DNA from: Schistocephalus solidus
Lineage: Eukaryota; Platyhelminthes; Cestoda; Diphyllobothriidea; Diphyllobothriidae
DNA length: 64,000 nt
Direction: 5' to 3'
Assembly (NCBI GenBank): GCA_017591395.1
Contig: WEDG01002906.1
Coordinates: forward strand, 62,001-126,000
Shown here: one piece after another, positions 1 to 11,806 of the stretch
How the letters are laid out: every line of letters begins with the position of its first letter
Position numbering within the stretch: the first letter of the stretch is position 1
The notes under the pieces: model-generated
Told to the model about the DNA's origin: nothing
Databases searched by the model: none
The model's input: the letters and a program-made list of their open reading frames with translations, nothing else
Made by a program: the position numbers and the translations under genes

Positions 1-174
1 AAACAGAAAAAATATACGACCAAATATTTATGTTATTGGTGAGAATTTATCCGATTGCCCGTATTCAGGGATATACTATCAGACGATAGTCCATACGTCT
101 GTAAAAAGCGGTGAAATTCTTGGTAGTTGTGATGACATGCTCTAATCAAACATTTTCTTTTTGCTCATATCTAG

Positions 175-498
175 GCAACGGCTAATGAAACTTCCGTAAA
201 CCAAACGCTCGATAAGCCTCTAAGCGATTTCACGGCTGCCCTCCTTGACTCAATCAATAAAACTGGAAGTGAGGCTTTCGCGAAACTGACTCAAAGTCTT
301 CTGCCCTGTGGCAGTCTATACTATGCTGTGAAGTCAGTGGTATTCATGGGCTGCGGACCCTCGGGCCTGGCGCCCCGTGTCTTTGCCTGGGGTCTCTTCC
401 TCTCTCTCTGCCTCTTCTTCACCTTCTTCAGCCTCCTCAGTCTGTGTCTGCTTTGGCGCGTGCAAAACCACCAGTTAAAGCGAATTTATGGCTCTTGA
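175..498 (+). CDS. Terminal exon of a second prominin-like gene (partial; rest lies left of the window)
   Basis: The sequence before 175 reads as an intron end, with a pyrimidine-rich stretch and AG at 173-174. From 175 a 107-codon frame runs in phase 0 to TGA at 496-498. It encodes an extracellular stretch with an NKTG glycosylation site, a Cys pair about 15 residues apart just before the membrane, one strongly hydrophobic helix of about 25 residues and a short cytoplasmic tail (ending KRIYGS). This matches the end of prominin (second extracellular loop, TM5, C-tail) and exon 8 of the minus-strand gene at 37954-38262. Codons 21 onward are almost identical to that exon, while the first 20 codons and the tail are clearly diverged. 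It is therefore a paralogue, tail-to-tail with the other gene. The other exons cannot be seen. A lone retained exon is possible, but the intact frame, acceptor and polyA signal argue for a live gene. Confidence 0.82.
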   Translation, partial: ATANETSVNQTLDKPLSDFTAALLDSINKTGSEAFAKLTQSLLPCGSLYYAVKSVVFMGCGPSGLAPRVFAWGLFLSLCLFFTFFSLLSLCLLWRVQNHQLKRIYGS

Positions 499-504
499 TC
501 TTCA

Positions 505-510
505 AATAAA
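505..510 (+). promoter_or_regulatory. Polyadenylation signal AATAAA
   Basis: A perfect AATAAA begins 7 nt after the stop codon of the plus-strand prominin-like exon. A very short 3' UTR is implied if it is used; no transcript evidence is available. Confidence 0.5.
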
Positions 511-2590
511 GTCGACAAGTTTTCGTGATACTGACGGTGAAAGAGTTCATTTTTCATATGATGCTGTTCCTCGAAAAATATCTTAACAATATTCGTCTTT
601 CAGACCACTTTGGTCAATTTTAAATTCATACGACGTCATCGCACGTTCGAGCATTACATTTTCCAGCTTAAATTTTGACGTTGAACTTTTGAACTGCCCC
701 TTATTCAAAGTTTTTTTTTTTTCAATTATTGATCTCCACACGTGTTTTATATGAAGATCATAAATGTTTTTATCTATTATGTTACTTTTAAACAAAATAT
801 TTCTTATCAAAGAATGCGGAGACTAGAGACATTAATGTAAGATTGTTTGCAAATGCTCAGATACCTATGGGTTTTCGGTACAGTCCTTGAATAATAATGT
901 ATGAGTGATAATATTAAATAGCTACTACAACCGCTGGGTTCAGCTCAGCCTGAGGTATAATATCAGTCATGTTGTAAATCGAGTTTGGGGGCAGGTACGT
1001 TTCCTTGCTAGCAAACTTTGATGTCAACCATATCGATATTCAGATTTTTATTGGGCGAGGAGAAAATCTTGACCACAGCCGGTTCTAGCCTGCACGGCAT
1101 AATTAGACATTCAGTGAAATTTGATGCGCCTTTACGCTGGCGGGAGTCGAGACGCTCATGCATTCTTCCTCACCTCATCTTACCGTGTCTCCATATAATA
1201 TTTTTTAATTATAGATGATAGTTTACCTTTAATTAACATGCACGGGTATGTGGTGCTGTCGTGAGTTACCCTAATGCACTTTTGACTGTATTCGTGGATA
1301 CATGCATTAAGGACTAATTTGAAATCGCTAGTTACTAGGAGGAATGTGCAAATTGCGCTATAAAAACTGGTTTCTTATTTTGGATAGGTAAACCTATGCC
1401 TGCATATCCCACCCCCGTAAAGTGAACCTGTCTCACGTCCTGCAAGCGACTTGCAACGGGTGGTAAACAATCTGGCGAAATCGTTCGAACCTGGTCCCAC
1501 TCGAGGTAGGCAGAAGTGGCTCACACGCGCACAAGCATTGTATCTTGATCGTAGGCACAGATCAAAAACGCCTGAGGCAGAGTATTCTTTTAGTGAAATT
1601 CCGAAGACGTAAGGAGATTAATTTCGTACTGGAAGCAGGTTTTTGCTGAAGATTAGAAATCATTCAGCAGTCGATCTTAAGCAATGATGATGACAGCAAG
1701 TTAACAAGTGCCAATTATAGTAGTCCATAAGCCAAGCAATGAAAAATACTGCATGCCTGGAGATGACTTCGCTGGACCCTGTATCTAAGTGACAGATCAG
1801 TACACAAATTGATTGAATTCACACGACGGACTTAGACTTTCAACTCTCATATTATCTGACCTTTAAAATTAAACAGAGATTATGAGGACTCAAAATGGCT
1901 CCCTATTATGCGTTGTAGTGGCACAACTGGTCCTAAAGGAGCTAGAAAATACTGACATCACCCGGCCTGAGTCGGTCTCTGGGCGGAACTAGGGTTATTT
2001 TTAGAGCGATTCATAGAGATACAAGTAAGTAGTACTTTGGGGACTATTTGAGCAGAGCGAGACCTGAGGACACGAATAGATCCAGAGACTGTTAAATCAC
2101 GGAAGTTCAGCCGACGCGCTGCACTTACAGCCACCGACACTAGAATGAAGGCAGCCCGGCAAAACTGTTAGTAGGCAAGGTTGCAGTGAGTTGGAAACTA
2201 AAGAATTGCTGCTTTATAGTTTCTCAAATAAAAAAAATTGCTACCTTGGAGTATGCTGGCCAGAGCTAAGTTTGCATGCGCGGACCGAAACAGGTCATGG
2301 ATATTTGGGCCAAAATCTATCAGCCACTGCGGGATAACTGCGTAATATTGATTAAACTGCGAAAGGCCTGTAGTAGTATATATAAAGGTTACACAACAAA
2401 CCATACTGGTGGCGAGTACCTGTGCAAACTCGGACTAAAGTATGCAAGAGGGCAAAAATCACGATGCACGCACTGGTCTTCAAAGAGTACTACACAGTCT
2501 GCCGCACACTTATTTGTGTTGGAATGTCCTGTAGTCAAATAGAAAACAAGTATGCGAAATACAATAACTTCGACTGATGCTCAGAGCAAA
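511..2590. other. Intergenic, no feature recognised
   Basis: AT-rich sequence with only short random frames (75 codons or fewer), including 583-810 and 2276-2542. I see no splice-bounded coding frame, tandem structure or clear similarity to the other elements in the window. Confidence 0.4.
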
Positions 2591-2599
2591 TGCCTGCCT

Positions 2600-2870
2600 G
2601 TCGAATTGGTTCAAATTCTGTATTTTCAAAAGAGGCAAGGGGCTAAATCGCACCGTATCCAAATTCTGACGAGCGATTGCACATCACTTGATTTGGAGTT
2701 GCACAGAAACCGAAAGCAACTACCAAGCGACAGGTGATGAGGCCAAAATATGAACTACCACGAGAGGGAATGTCTTAAGTGATACAGTTGCGGACAAAGC
2801 AACTGCGTTGGAGAAACTGGAAGATTACTTCAGATGTCTATGATCTAACATGTGGCAACAGTGAGGAGGA
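2600..2870 (+). mobile_element. Decayed Penelope-like element fragment (GIY-YIG region)
   Basis: The stretch resembles the better-preserved PLE at 49311-50285 at DNA level. Shared features are a 'cacttgatttggagttgcaca' type run near 2690 and, at about 2790-2825, the codons for the Cys-Gly-Gln...Val-Gly-Glu-Thr-Gly part of the GIY-YIG endonuclease. Several indels and stops break the frame, so it is non-coding. The 5' part is missing and the 3' end blurs near 2870. Confidence 0.6.
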
Positions 2871-3059
2871 ATGAAGATTCTTCTTCTTTCACATCACTTT
2901 TGATGGGATGCGGTTGTCTCTTAAAGGCTTACGAAGCCAACATGCTCATTAAAGCTGAGAACCGCGTGAGCCGGAGTCTCTATCTATCGAGGTTTTCCAG
3001 CCGCCAGTTGAGGTAAAAACGCAGTGGCCTTTACCGCCATATCGTGTGATAGGATAAAA

Positions 3060-4130
3060 GTGAACATGCAAGTTCTAGGAAGTACTTGAGCAGAAGAAGA
3101 CGCGATCGATTAATTGAGAACTTTATTCGCATTACGTTTCGGATTAACACTAAAACTGATAATTAGCGACAGCATCATATATGGGTAATTCAGTACAAAC
3201 GGAAATTCAGTATTTAAAGGTGTCTGTCGCTACGCTACTGCATACCTATGAACACTAACGGATCGTCCCTTCATCGAAGATGTTTCCCTTCTGAGGCGCT
3301 AATTGCTTGATGTCCGGTATGGGGGTCATTGTCAGATGAACTTTCATCATCCGTGTAATAAAATTGGCATGATTGTTGTTCGGCAACCTAGCTCAACGGT
3401 ATTGGCGTTGGAAAATATATTCACCTGCATCCCCCAAGTGGTTAATTTCTTTGGCTAAGCTAAGCCACAACAGCGAATATCGGTTGGGGATGTCATTGCA
3501 CTTTTTAGTAGGTTGGAGGCCCGTAAGCCATGACTCAAGCAAATCGCAGCTCACGTCACTCAGATCTCACCAAAAATGTTGACGTTTACGAACTTAAATG
3601 TGTGGCTGAATCTCATCGGAAACAGCGATGACTTGAGAAGTGGCGCCATTTCTCCGTACTGTAGCCGCCTGTTCGGCAATTCTTGTCAGAGCAGCCTAAA
3701 AGTGGCTCTGATATAGTTGCTTTGCCTGCAGCTTTAACAGAAACGCAAAACGACTTTAGATGTTTCTTGCCATGGCATTGGGTCTCTTGGTCTCATTACA
3801 TGACGCCTAATGATTGCCTTCTGGTCTGTATTCGACTCTAACTCAAAGTGGAATGAGAGGGTGGCTGACGGCCGCTAAACCATTTTTGATGGGTGGAATT
3901 TACCACCAAAATTTAGGGTTGGCGCGATTTTGTCGTTCGTTTTGTTTGAGCATGCACCAGTTGATGCAATTACACGGATCGCAATTTTTTCGGAACATTC
4001 GTCTAAGATATTGCAATTCAGCAACCTTATCTTCCGGTCCACTGCGGTGAATTTTAACACATCCTTACGCCACTGCATTCGTGACTGATTAGGTGGTAAC
4101 TGTTGAAGTTCAGTTCTTGCGTTGAGTAGC
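3060..4130 (-). mobile_element. Decayed Penelope-like element, 3' part with tail
   Basis: Read on the minus strand, 4130-3875 resembles the linker between reverse transcriptase and GIY-YIG of the PLE at 49311-50285, seen in a shifted frame (common string ECSEKIA near 4005). The region 3360-3080 matches the PLE 3' UTR seen at 38300-38590 and 50020-50290, with a decayed hammerhead-like block near 3140-3175 followed by AATAAA-like and 'cttcttctg' tail sequence. Frames are broken throughout. Confidence 0.6.
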
Positions 4131-4147
4131 GTTGGAATTCTGATCAA

Positions 4148-4275
4148 TGGGTCGCGAGTTCGATCCTCGTGTGGTGCGCCACTTAGGGGTTGGGTATGAC
4201 TGACTGACGACGGCTAATAAGCCAGAAAATGGCCATTCCAGTCTCCCTTGACTTTGCCAGCAATACTAATCTGAA
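4148..4275 (+). mobile_element. 5'-truncated tRNA-derived SINE
   Basis: It starts inside a tRNA-like T-arm/B box (GCGAGTTCGATCC, 4152-4164). It then carries the same body as the reverse complement of the tandem units at 60.7-64 kb: 'ggttgggtatg', 'gacggctaataagccag', 'ggccattccagtctccctt'. The A-box half is missing, which is usual for a 5'-truncated SINE copy. Confidence 0.65.
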
Positions 4276-4449
4276 TAAGTAGCATTGTTTTTACACATAA
4301 ATCATGCCTGGAGTTGATGTGGTATTACTTTGAGTTAAAATCGTCGAGGGAAAACAAGGGATACGTATTGAAAAGCTGCAGGGATATCACATCCACGACT
4401 GATTACGGGAAATAATTTCACTGTTTTGCTACCCGTTGCGTGAAGAATT

Positions 4450-5990
4450 CAGAGTGGAAGTTTAGCTTGGAAGTTTAAGTGCGCAGCTTCATTCCGTGCC
4501 ACGAAAATGCGGCGAGAGGTGCCACTGAACCAGGTCTTCAAAGCGCAACCCTTGCTCAAGGCCATGTTTTATCTCGTTGCTGCCTAAAACACAAAGGGAA
4601 CATATTTTTGGAAATTCCCGTCTCTCTATTTAAGAGTGGTATTTTTGACCTCTTACTAACTTTGTTGCCCGAAGTTGCACTTTATCAAGATATATTCTAT
4701 CTTTTGAGGTCCATGGTCACCACGTCTGTATGCTATACTCTAGGTGAGGTCAAACAAAGGTGCCGTAGACTTTATCGAAGAGGTCTTCGTCGAAAGACAT
4801 AAACGCCCTTCTGCTAGCTTGCAGTACTCGCATGGCGGTGTTTGCAGTTATGACGCATTGCAATGATGGCTTCCGATTGCTCTGTATCCAAATACTGAGG
4901 TCTTTCTGTAAAGGTATGATGGGAATTTGAGTGTACTTCAGGTAATATGCCCTCACGTTGTCACTTAGAAGATAATTTATTGGACGCAGGTGGAAAACTG
5001 TACACTTTAGCACATTTAAATCTAGGAGCCATTTCTTGGGCAATGTTTGCAGTCTGTGCAGATTATTGTGTAGACCATTCTGATTGCTTGGGTTTTATCT
5101 GACTTGCCAGAGCTTAAAGTCATCGGAAAACATGGTTTTATCACAGTCAAGTTCCTGAAGACGGTCATTTGCATAAAAGATGAAAAGTAGAGGACCAAAA
5201 ACGGAACCTTGAGGAACGTCACCTACCACGCTCACCCAGTCCCATTCATCCTCTCCGATACAGACGTGTTGTTTTCGACCAATCAGAAATGACTTTATCC
5301 AGTTCAGAGGCTTCCTCTTGATGCTAACGTCACTCAGTTCATCGAAAAGGCGTTGATGGGGCACGGTGTCAAATGCTTTACGGAAATCGATGTACACTAT
5401 CCCCTACTTCGAAGCCCCCTTCTGAAGCACTTGGGGCCAGACTTCAAGAGCAGTCAGCAAGTTTAAAAGGCAGGAGCTTCCCCGCAGAAAACCATGCTGA
5501 AAATTCTATAAGACGTCATTTTCATCCCAACATTTTAGTATAGCATGCTTTAAAAGGGCTTTCCATTGTTTTGCAGAAAAGGCAAATCAAGCTTCTAGGC
5601 CTAATAATGTTTGCTGCTATCCTGATACCTTCCTTATATAGGGGAACGATGCTGGCTGTCTTCCACAGCGAGGAAAAGCTCCCTGTTCGTATTCACAGCT
5701 AGAACACAGATGAAAGAGGCATTGTAAGCTAGGTCAGCCCAGGGATCCTATCTGCTCCAGGATACTTGTCGGGCTTGATTTGGTTGATTTGTTCTGACTT
5801 CTTCAACTAAAAAGATTACGGTTGCAATGGCAGCCATTATAAGTTCTGGAATGTCATCAATGGAATGTCATCAACGACGATCTAAAAAACCGGGACAGTA
5901 GCTTTACTTTCTGCGGTCCTTCCGTTAAGATTTTTCCAAGGCTGTCCTTTAGACTCGAAATTTCGTCCCAGTGCTTCCACTGACAACGAC
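4450..5990 (-). pseudogene. LINE (CR1/Jockey-type) reverse transcriptase remnant
   Basis: Pieces of the RT domain follow in order on the minus strand: a KPDKYPGAD motif (near 5770), an intact stretch at 5397-5095 starting YIDFRKAFDTVPHQRL (palm, with the first catalytic Asp) and continuing to VPQGSVFGPLLF, then FSDDFKLW in place of the usual A/Y-DD motif (DD retained). The next frame at 5043-4750 matches the CR1-type thumb, ending VYGTF. A TGA (about 4748) then interrupts PHLEYSIQTWWPW. Frameshifts and stops lie between the blocks, so it is dead. The endonuclease domain and 3' tail are not seen. The exact LINE clade is not certain. Confidence 0.82.
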
Positions 5991-6180
5991 TTTTTGTTTT
6001 CGTAATTTAGATTTGCGATAAGTCCCATGAGAGGATACATAAGACTAGATGACGAGCATACATTTGCTTTCGATAAATGCTCGTCGGGTCAGTACCTTTA
6101 TATGGAAACACGGTTGGCTAAAAGCACTTAGTGATAAAAAACGATTAAACCTCGTCCTAACACACAAATGGAACGTCTAA

Positions 6181-7500
6181 ATACGGATTGAGGGCGGTAA
6201 TATGAGACAGGTCAGGATATGCAAAATTAATTTCAATGGAGAGGAAGGGAAATGTGAAGGCATAGGAGTTAAATGTAGTTACTCGACTTTTGACCCTGGA
6301 GAGCACGGAGTTGGTACGAGGTTCCTCTGTGCGCACATGACAGACAACCGTGATCGGATAGGTGTCCCTTCTGCACTTGCTTACAGGAACTGGCCTAGCA
6401 GCCTATAGTAGCTCAGTGCGGGCTTATAAACCAGACAAAAAAGCTTCGTTTGCATTCACGCGATGCCCGGAATACACGAAAAAAAGCTTTACGTTTGGCT
6501 GCTTCAAAAGCATCTATCCATGCGTGCAAATGTTAAATTTGCATATCCTGATGGTCATTTCGGCGGCTTCTCATAATGCAATGTGGCAAATGCGGGATAA
6601 TTAAACATCGATTAGTGCCTAGTCGTTAAAACCTCCCTTTAGATCACGAAAACACATAACTTTGCAAATCTGACATTAAAAATCGATAAAATCTCTTAGT
6701 TCCTAAAAATAACGCGCTTGCTGTCAACCTCGTTCTCACGGTTAAGAGTGGACTAATAATTAAATTAAAAGTGCTGCAAGTTTTGATTGGTAGAATTCTT
6801 GAGCCAAAATTCCTCTTCGTTAAATAAAAACAATCTCAAATGCGCAAACTAAGTCTAGATGGGAGATAAACAGAGACTAACGAAGCATTCTGTCTAGACT
6901 TATTAGCACCCTGATTGATCAAATATATATTTTAAAAAATTCGTCCAGGATTTTGGTAGATTTGAATACTTTGTTTGACCAACTTGTGGTGAAACGCTAG
7001 GTGACTAAGAACACTTTTCAACGTTTTAGATGCCTACAGGGGATAATTTTTAATTTCGTCATCACGCATGACGAATTAGGTCAGATATTGCATGAAAGAC
7101 TTTCACCGGGCCCGATCGGACCTCCCGTTAGCAAGTGTCCTATATACCATATTAAAGAGGAGGCCTTGCAACCTGACTGTCAGAATTCAGAAGGACCGAG
7201 TTAATCTGTCAGTTGGCAACCTCCAGAGCCACCGCGTTTAACGCAAAACCAGACCTTTTAACTCCTTAGGAATGCGCCAAATTGCCGTTTGGATGAGTTA
7301 TCCAACTTCTGTCCCACAATCTGTACTTTCTCCGGAATTAGTCCATTGTCCGAGCCTGTCAGCTATCTGATGCGGAGATTAGATGCCAGTGAGATAATCG
7401 AAGAGGAATAAAACTGACAAAGTGTGCAGCCTCTATTCCCTGCGTTGAGGGCACAGCGGTAGAAAAGAGCTACCGTCACACAAAGTACCCAGGAAATTAA
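6181..7500 (+). repeat. Left arm of a large imperfect inverted repeat
   Basis: The arm matches the reverse complement of 8219-9506 from the outer edge (atacggattgagggcggtaa against 9487-9506) to the inner edge near 7500, with scattered substitutions and small indels, roughly nine bases in ten by eye. No gene is recognised. Short frames at 6202-6604 are mirrored in the other arm (shared stretch QMLNLHILMVISAASHNA), which reflects the duplication rather than coding. The inner 300 bp is related to the 11.8-35.7 kb satellite. Confidence 0.85.
7090..7400 (+). repeat. Diverged single copy of the zinc-finger satellite subunits
   Basis: From 7110 to 7205 the order of blocks follows the end of a B/D subunit: a 'cggacctcccgttag...tgtcctata' block, 'attaaagaggaggcc', 'ttgcaacctgac', 'ggaccgagtta'. 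Then comes the subunit boundary 'gtcagttggcaacc' (7209-7222) and an A-type start, including 'ccgagcctgtcagctatctg' (about 7351-7370). Identity to the array is much lower than among array units. The mirror copy lies at about 8330-8610 in the right arm. Confidence 0.65.
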
Positions 7501-8218
7501 ACACATGAGTAAATGCGACAGACAGTTGCTGTACAAATTTACTTCACGATAAAATTCATTCACGCCCACCACATTGGAAATGCTGTACATGACGTCGCCT
7601 ATGAAGTTTAAACTGTTATGTTTACAGGGTTTCTAAAATACCCAATGTGCCTTCAGATATTAACAGACTAAAATTTTGCTAATCGGAATAACATTGAGGT
7701 TACAGGATACGCCATACTAGCAACAAAGTTACAAGCTAAAAGTCTAGACACTTTTGACGTCAATGTTCTACTGCTGCATAACAAAGCTGCAGTGGTTTTC
7801 GCTCATAAATGGTCCCGCAGCATTCCCCTTGTGAGAGAACCTGCAATGGCTCCACTTCAATGTGGCCTCTATGACCTTCTCCCGAAGAAATTATTCCAAA
7901 CGCACTTTCAGGCCTATCAAACGCCTAGGACGTTCCAACTGCATTTATTCTAATTTCTAGTTTTCTAGCTGCAAGACGACTTATATTCATCCAGCACTGA
8001 GGATTTCTGGTGTATTCTGCATCCCTTGTTTTTATTTTGAGAGGTGACGCCAGCAGCATACCTCACATATTGGTGTGGAGTACGAATTGGAAGAAGCAAA
8101 GTTGCGTCGATAGGAAAAAAATGCGGACTTTATTGACCAAGCCACAAATGATGCGTTGAAACTAACCCCCCCCCCACGCAAACCTCATTCAGACTGGCAA
8201 TTTTTTTCTTGGGGAAGA
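7501..8218. other. Spacer of the inverted repeat
   Basis: No gene is seen. It contains a run of 12 C bases (8166-8177). At about 7690-7910 it shows a patchy match to 36540-36670 (a 'gttacaggatac' block, 'gctaaaag', then 'ggtcccgcagcattcc'), suggesting a shared old dispersed element. Confidence 0.45.
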
Positions 8219-9506
8219 TAATTTTCTGGGCACTTTCTTTGACTTCAGCTCTATTCTGCAGCTGTGCCCTCAACGCAGGGAATATAGGCTGCACACTTTG
8301 TCGGTTTTATTCCTCTTCGATTATCTCACTGGCACCTACTCTCCGCAACAGATAGCTGACAGGCTAGGACAATGGACTAATGCCGTAGAAAGTACAGTGT
8401 GGGACAGAAGTTGGATAACTCATCCAAACGGCAATTTGGCGCATTCTAAGGAGTTAAAAGGTCTGGTTTTGCGTTAAACGCGGTGGCTCTGGAGGTTGCC
8501 AACTGACAGATTAACTCGGTCCTTCTGAAGTCTGACAGTCAGGTTGCAAGGGCTTCTCGCTGACACTAGCTAACGTCAGTTCCGATCTGTCCCCGTGAAA
8601 GTCTTTCATGCACTTTCTGACCTAACTCATCATGCGTGAGGACGAAATGGAAATTATCCCCTGTAGGCATCTAAAACTTTGAGTAATTTTCCTAGTTGCC
8701 TAGCGTTTTACCACAAGGTGGTCAAACAAAGTATTCAAATCTACCAAAATCCTGGACGAATTTTTTAAAATATATATTTGATCAATCAGGGTGCTAATAA
8801 GTCTAGACAGAATGCTTCGTTAGCCTCTGTTTATCTCCCATCTAGACTTAGTTTGCGCATTTGAGATTGTTTTTATTTAACGAAGAGGAATTTCGGCTCA
8901 AGAATTCTACCAATCAAAACTTGCAGCACTTTTAATTCAATTATTAGTCCACTCTTAACCGTGAGATCGAGGTTGACAGCAAGCGCGTTATTTTTAGGAA
9001 CTAAGAGATTTTATCGATTTTTAATGTCAGATTTGCAAAGTTATGTGCTTCCGTGAGCTGAAGGAAGGTTTTAACGACTAGGCATTAATCGATGTTTAAT
9101 TGTTCCGCAATTGCCAAACTGCATTATGAGAAGCCGCCGAAATGACCATCAGGATGTGCAAATTTAGCATTTGCACATATAGATAGATGCTTTCCATACA
9201 GCCAAATGTAAAGCTTTTTTCGTGTATTGCGGGCATCGTATGAGCACAAACGAAGCTTTTTGTCTGGTTTATAAGACCGCACCGAGCTACTAGGTCAGCG
9301 GCTGTGAGCAAGGGCAGAAGTGACACCTATCCGATTACGGTTGCCTGTCATGTGCGCACAGAGGAACCTCGTACAAACTCCGTGCTCTCCAGGGTAAAAA
9401 GTCTACTAACTGCTTATAACTCCCGTGCTCTCCAGTCCCCTCCATCTCCATTGAAATTAATTTTGCATAACCCGACCTGTTTCTCATTACCACCCTCATT
9501 CCGTAT
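8219..9506 (-). repeat. Right arm of the large inverted repeat
   Basis: Reverse complement of 6181-7500. The outer end at 9500-9506 (TCCGTAT) pairs with ATACGGA at 6181. A small hairpin follows at the outer edge: CCGTATA (9501-9507) and TATACGG (9524-9530). The satellite-like block is at about 8330-8610. Confidence 0.85.
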
Positions 9507-11239
9507 AGAGGCATGCTGTGGAGTATACGGTGGGCATCGTCGGACTACGACGCTCGAATTGACTCATTCTGCAAATCCAAGCAGTTTCCACACCTGCTTC
9601 GTTAAACCCAAACAAGCTGTTTTTGACTTAGGTCATGCGTTCAGTGGCTACACTGAGCTTTTGTGCCTCTTTATTTAGTGCCGTGTATTCGTGCGATGAG
9701 CGATCGGGAGCGACGACTGTAATCACTACTGGCCCACGTGTCAGCGAAGAAGACAAGGACATATGCTTGTCACGAGCAATGTGACGCATACTACTTATGG
9801 CAGATCTAACCCTATTTAAACCACAGTCTGGGCTAAGATGGTTGTCAGCTGACGACCTTATGTTGTTCTCCTCCGAACCAATGGTTAAACTACACCGGCT
9901 CATCTCTGAGGGAAACCTTCTAGTATTCGGTCTCACGTGCTGTGCAAAACCCACTGTCCCCGCCTATTCGAAGACTGGGCTATGCAAACCTGTCAGCTAC
10001 CGTGTAGCATCTAGCCAGTGTTTGCATTTCCGGTTTGATGGAGAATTGGAAAGACGCCAGTATATTTGCCGGGTTCGCGAATCTCACTTGGTGAAAATGC
10101 ACTGAAATATGATTATCATATTATGGTTACCTTATAAATGTTAAAGTTTTTGTATGCTGCACTTGTTTGCTAAAAATACAAAAAACACAATAATGAGAGA
10201 GGTTTATATGCATCCTTGTAACATGTTATTATATTGGTGCTATTTGTTTTATTTAAGTACTACGACTCACCTAAATGTAGCCAGTTGCCGAATACCTTAC
10301 GTTATTTTCGAAGCATACCCCTTTCAACCACATACTTGTTGATAGTAATTATAAAGCGAGCATGCTTTTTATTCCACTATATTTATGGCTAAATTCTCCC
10401 ACGGTTGGGTTTTGGAAGCCAGTTACTACAACTCCGCTTCCCCTTATTTACACGAAGACTAAAAACTGCACCTTAACTTCCAGTGTGTCTAAATATGCGT
10501 CAGTTCATTGTTGTCCTTACGGATTTTCTTACGTTGGTGGTACTTTTGGTTAGGCCGCACCGCATTTTCACGTCATTCGCGCTAATGAAGGGCATTCAAA
10601 CAACTTCAAGGGCACCTTGTTAAACCGCCACGCAGTCCACTGTCGAAAAAACTTCATTGGAAACTCCACCGTTGCCAGCCTCAATTTTAATCGCGCATAC
10701 GTGCAAGCGTTCAAGCTTTTATCGAAGTATTTTTGTTATAACCAACGGTGAAAAACATGTATCATTTCCAATCAAACGCCACCAGTTTTTGCGTAAGAAC
10801 TTACATATCTGACCTATTCAGCTCAGTGGCAACAATACTCTCATGTAAAGGCGATCATTTCTGTTTTAAAATATCACTCTATGGAGCTGCAGAATATGTT
10901 ACAATATTGTTCGAAAATTCTGCGGTGAGGTAGCACGTTCTCATTAAGAGCTTTTAACAAACGCCCTCTGCTCATATTGAAAGAGTGTAGTATAAATTTG
11001 ATCGGAACCGGCAGATTCCACAATTTTATTTATTTAAATTATGATGGCTAATTATGTCCAACTATTGATTTTCCCTTCTCATCGTACTTATCCAATTTGA
11101 CCATCGTATTCCGACGATTTCCACCACGTGCTCCACCGCATGGTGTTCCAGAGACGGTGACTTGCGCGTGGATTATGTTTGAGTGATGGTAGACTTGCAC
11201 TGCAGCTACAACACTCTCACTTCCATCACCCATCTGTGA
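9507..11239. other. Intergenic, no feature recognised
   Basis: Frames of up to 124 codons (for example 9304-9678 +, 9628-9954 -, 9797-10105 +) overlap each other on both strands and match no family I know. From about 10080 the sequence becomes AT-rich and plain. Confidence 0.4.
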
Positions 11240-11806
11240 CCGGTGTACTTGTACTTGTTGCGGCTGTGATCAGTTCGGACCCATTCGGCCTCGATGATGT
11301 CACGTATGGTACCTCCACGCGTGACAATTCGCAGCAGCAGACCTGGATGGCTTAGCCCATTCTTTTCTCTAGCAACAGACGCCAAATACCGAAGGTCCAA
11401 GCACAGCCTCCATGTCTTGCCAAACAGTGTGAAGCTAGGTTTTTAGTTAACCTCCTCTGCGACGCCTCCAAGTGACCAATGGCGCCTGAATGAGAGCAGT
11501 AGAACTCAGCTCATGAGGTGGGTGACGAAGGACGTGCGTAAACACTCTCAGTCGTCTTTCTTGGATGGCCTGAGATATCCTAATTATATATAATCGCAGC
11601 GTGTGCGGACGGCCTCGTTTGACACGTAGTCTGTGTCATTCACTCGAAGGATTTTCCTCAGACAACAACGGTCAAATACCTCAAGTCTTTGATCATCTTC
11701 CAGGCGCACATCCAAGATTTCAAAACCGTAGAGGAGGACAGAACGGATGGATTAACGATACACGCGGATCTTCGTGGCGATGGAGAGGTTACGTCGGGTC
11801 CATAGG
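11240..11806 (-). pseudogene. LINE reverse-transcriptase 3' end, broken by the satellite array
   Basis: On the minus strand, reading from 11806 down: LWTRRNLSIATKIRVYR, a stop, then SIRSVLLYGFEI, DQRLEVFDRCCLRKILRV, VSNEAVRTRC, a frameshift, ISQAIQERRLRVFTHVLRH, WRRRRGG, and finally GGTIRDIIEAEW near 11310. This is the C-terminal part of the non-LTR polyprotein that is abundant in flatworm drafts (RRLEVFDHRCLR / TIRDIIEA motifs). Frameshifts and stops make it a pseudogene. The upstream RT palm is absent because the satellite starts exactly where it should continue. Confidence 0.85.

Noticed and set aside
9797..10105. 102-codon frame with Cys residues considered as a gene
   Set aside because: It overlaps a 108-codon frame on the other strand, has no recognised domain and no splice context.
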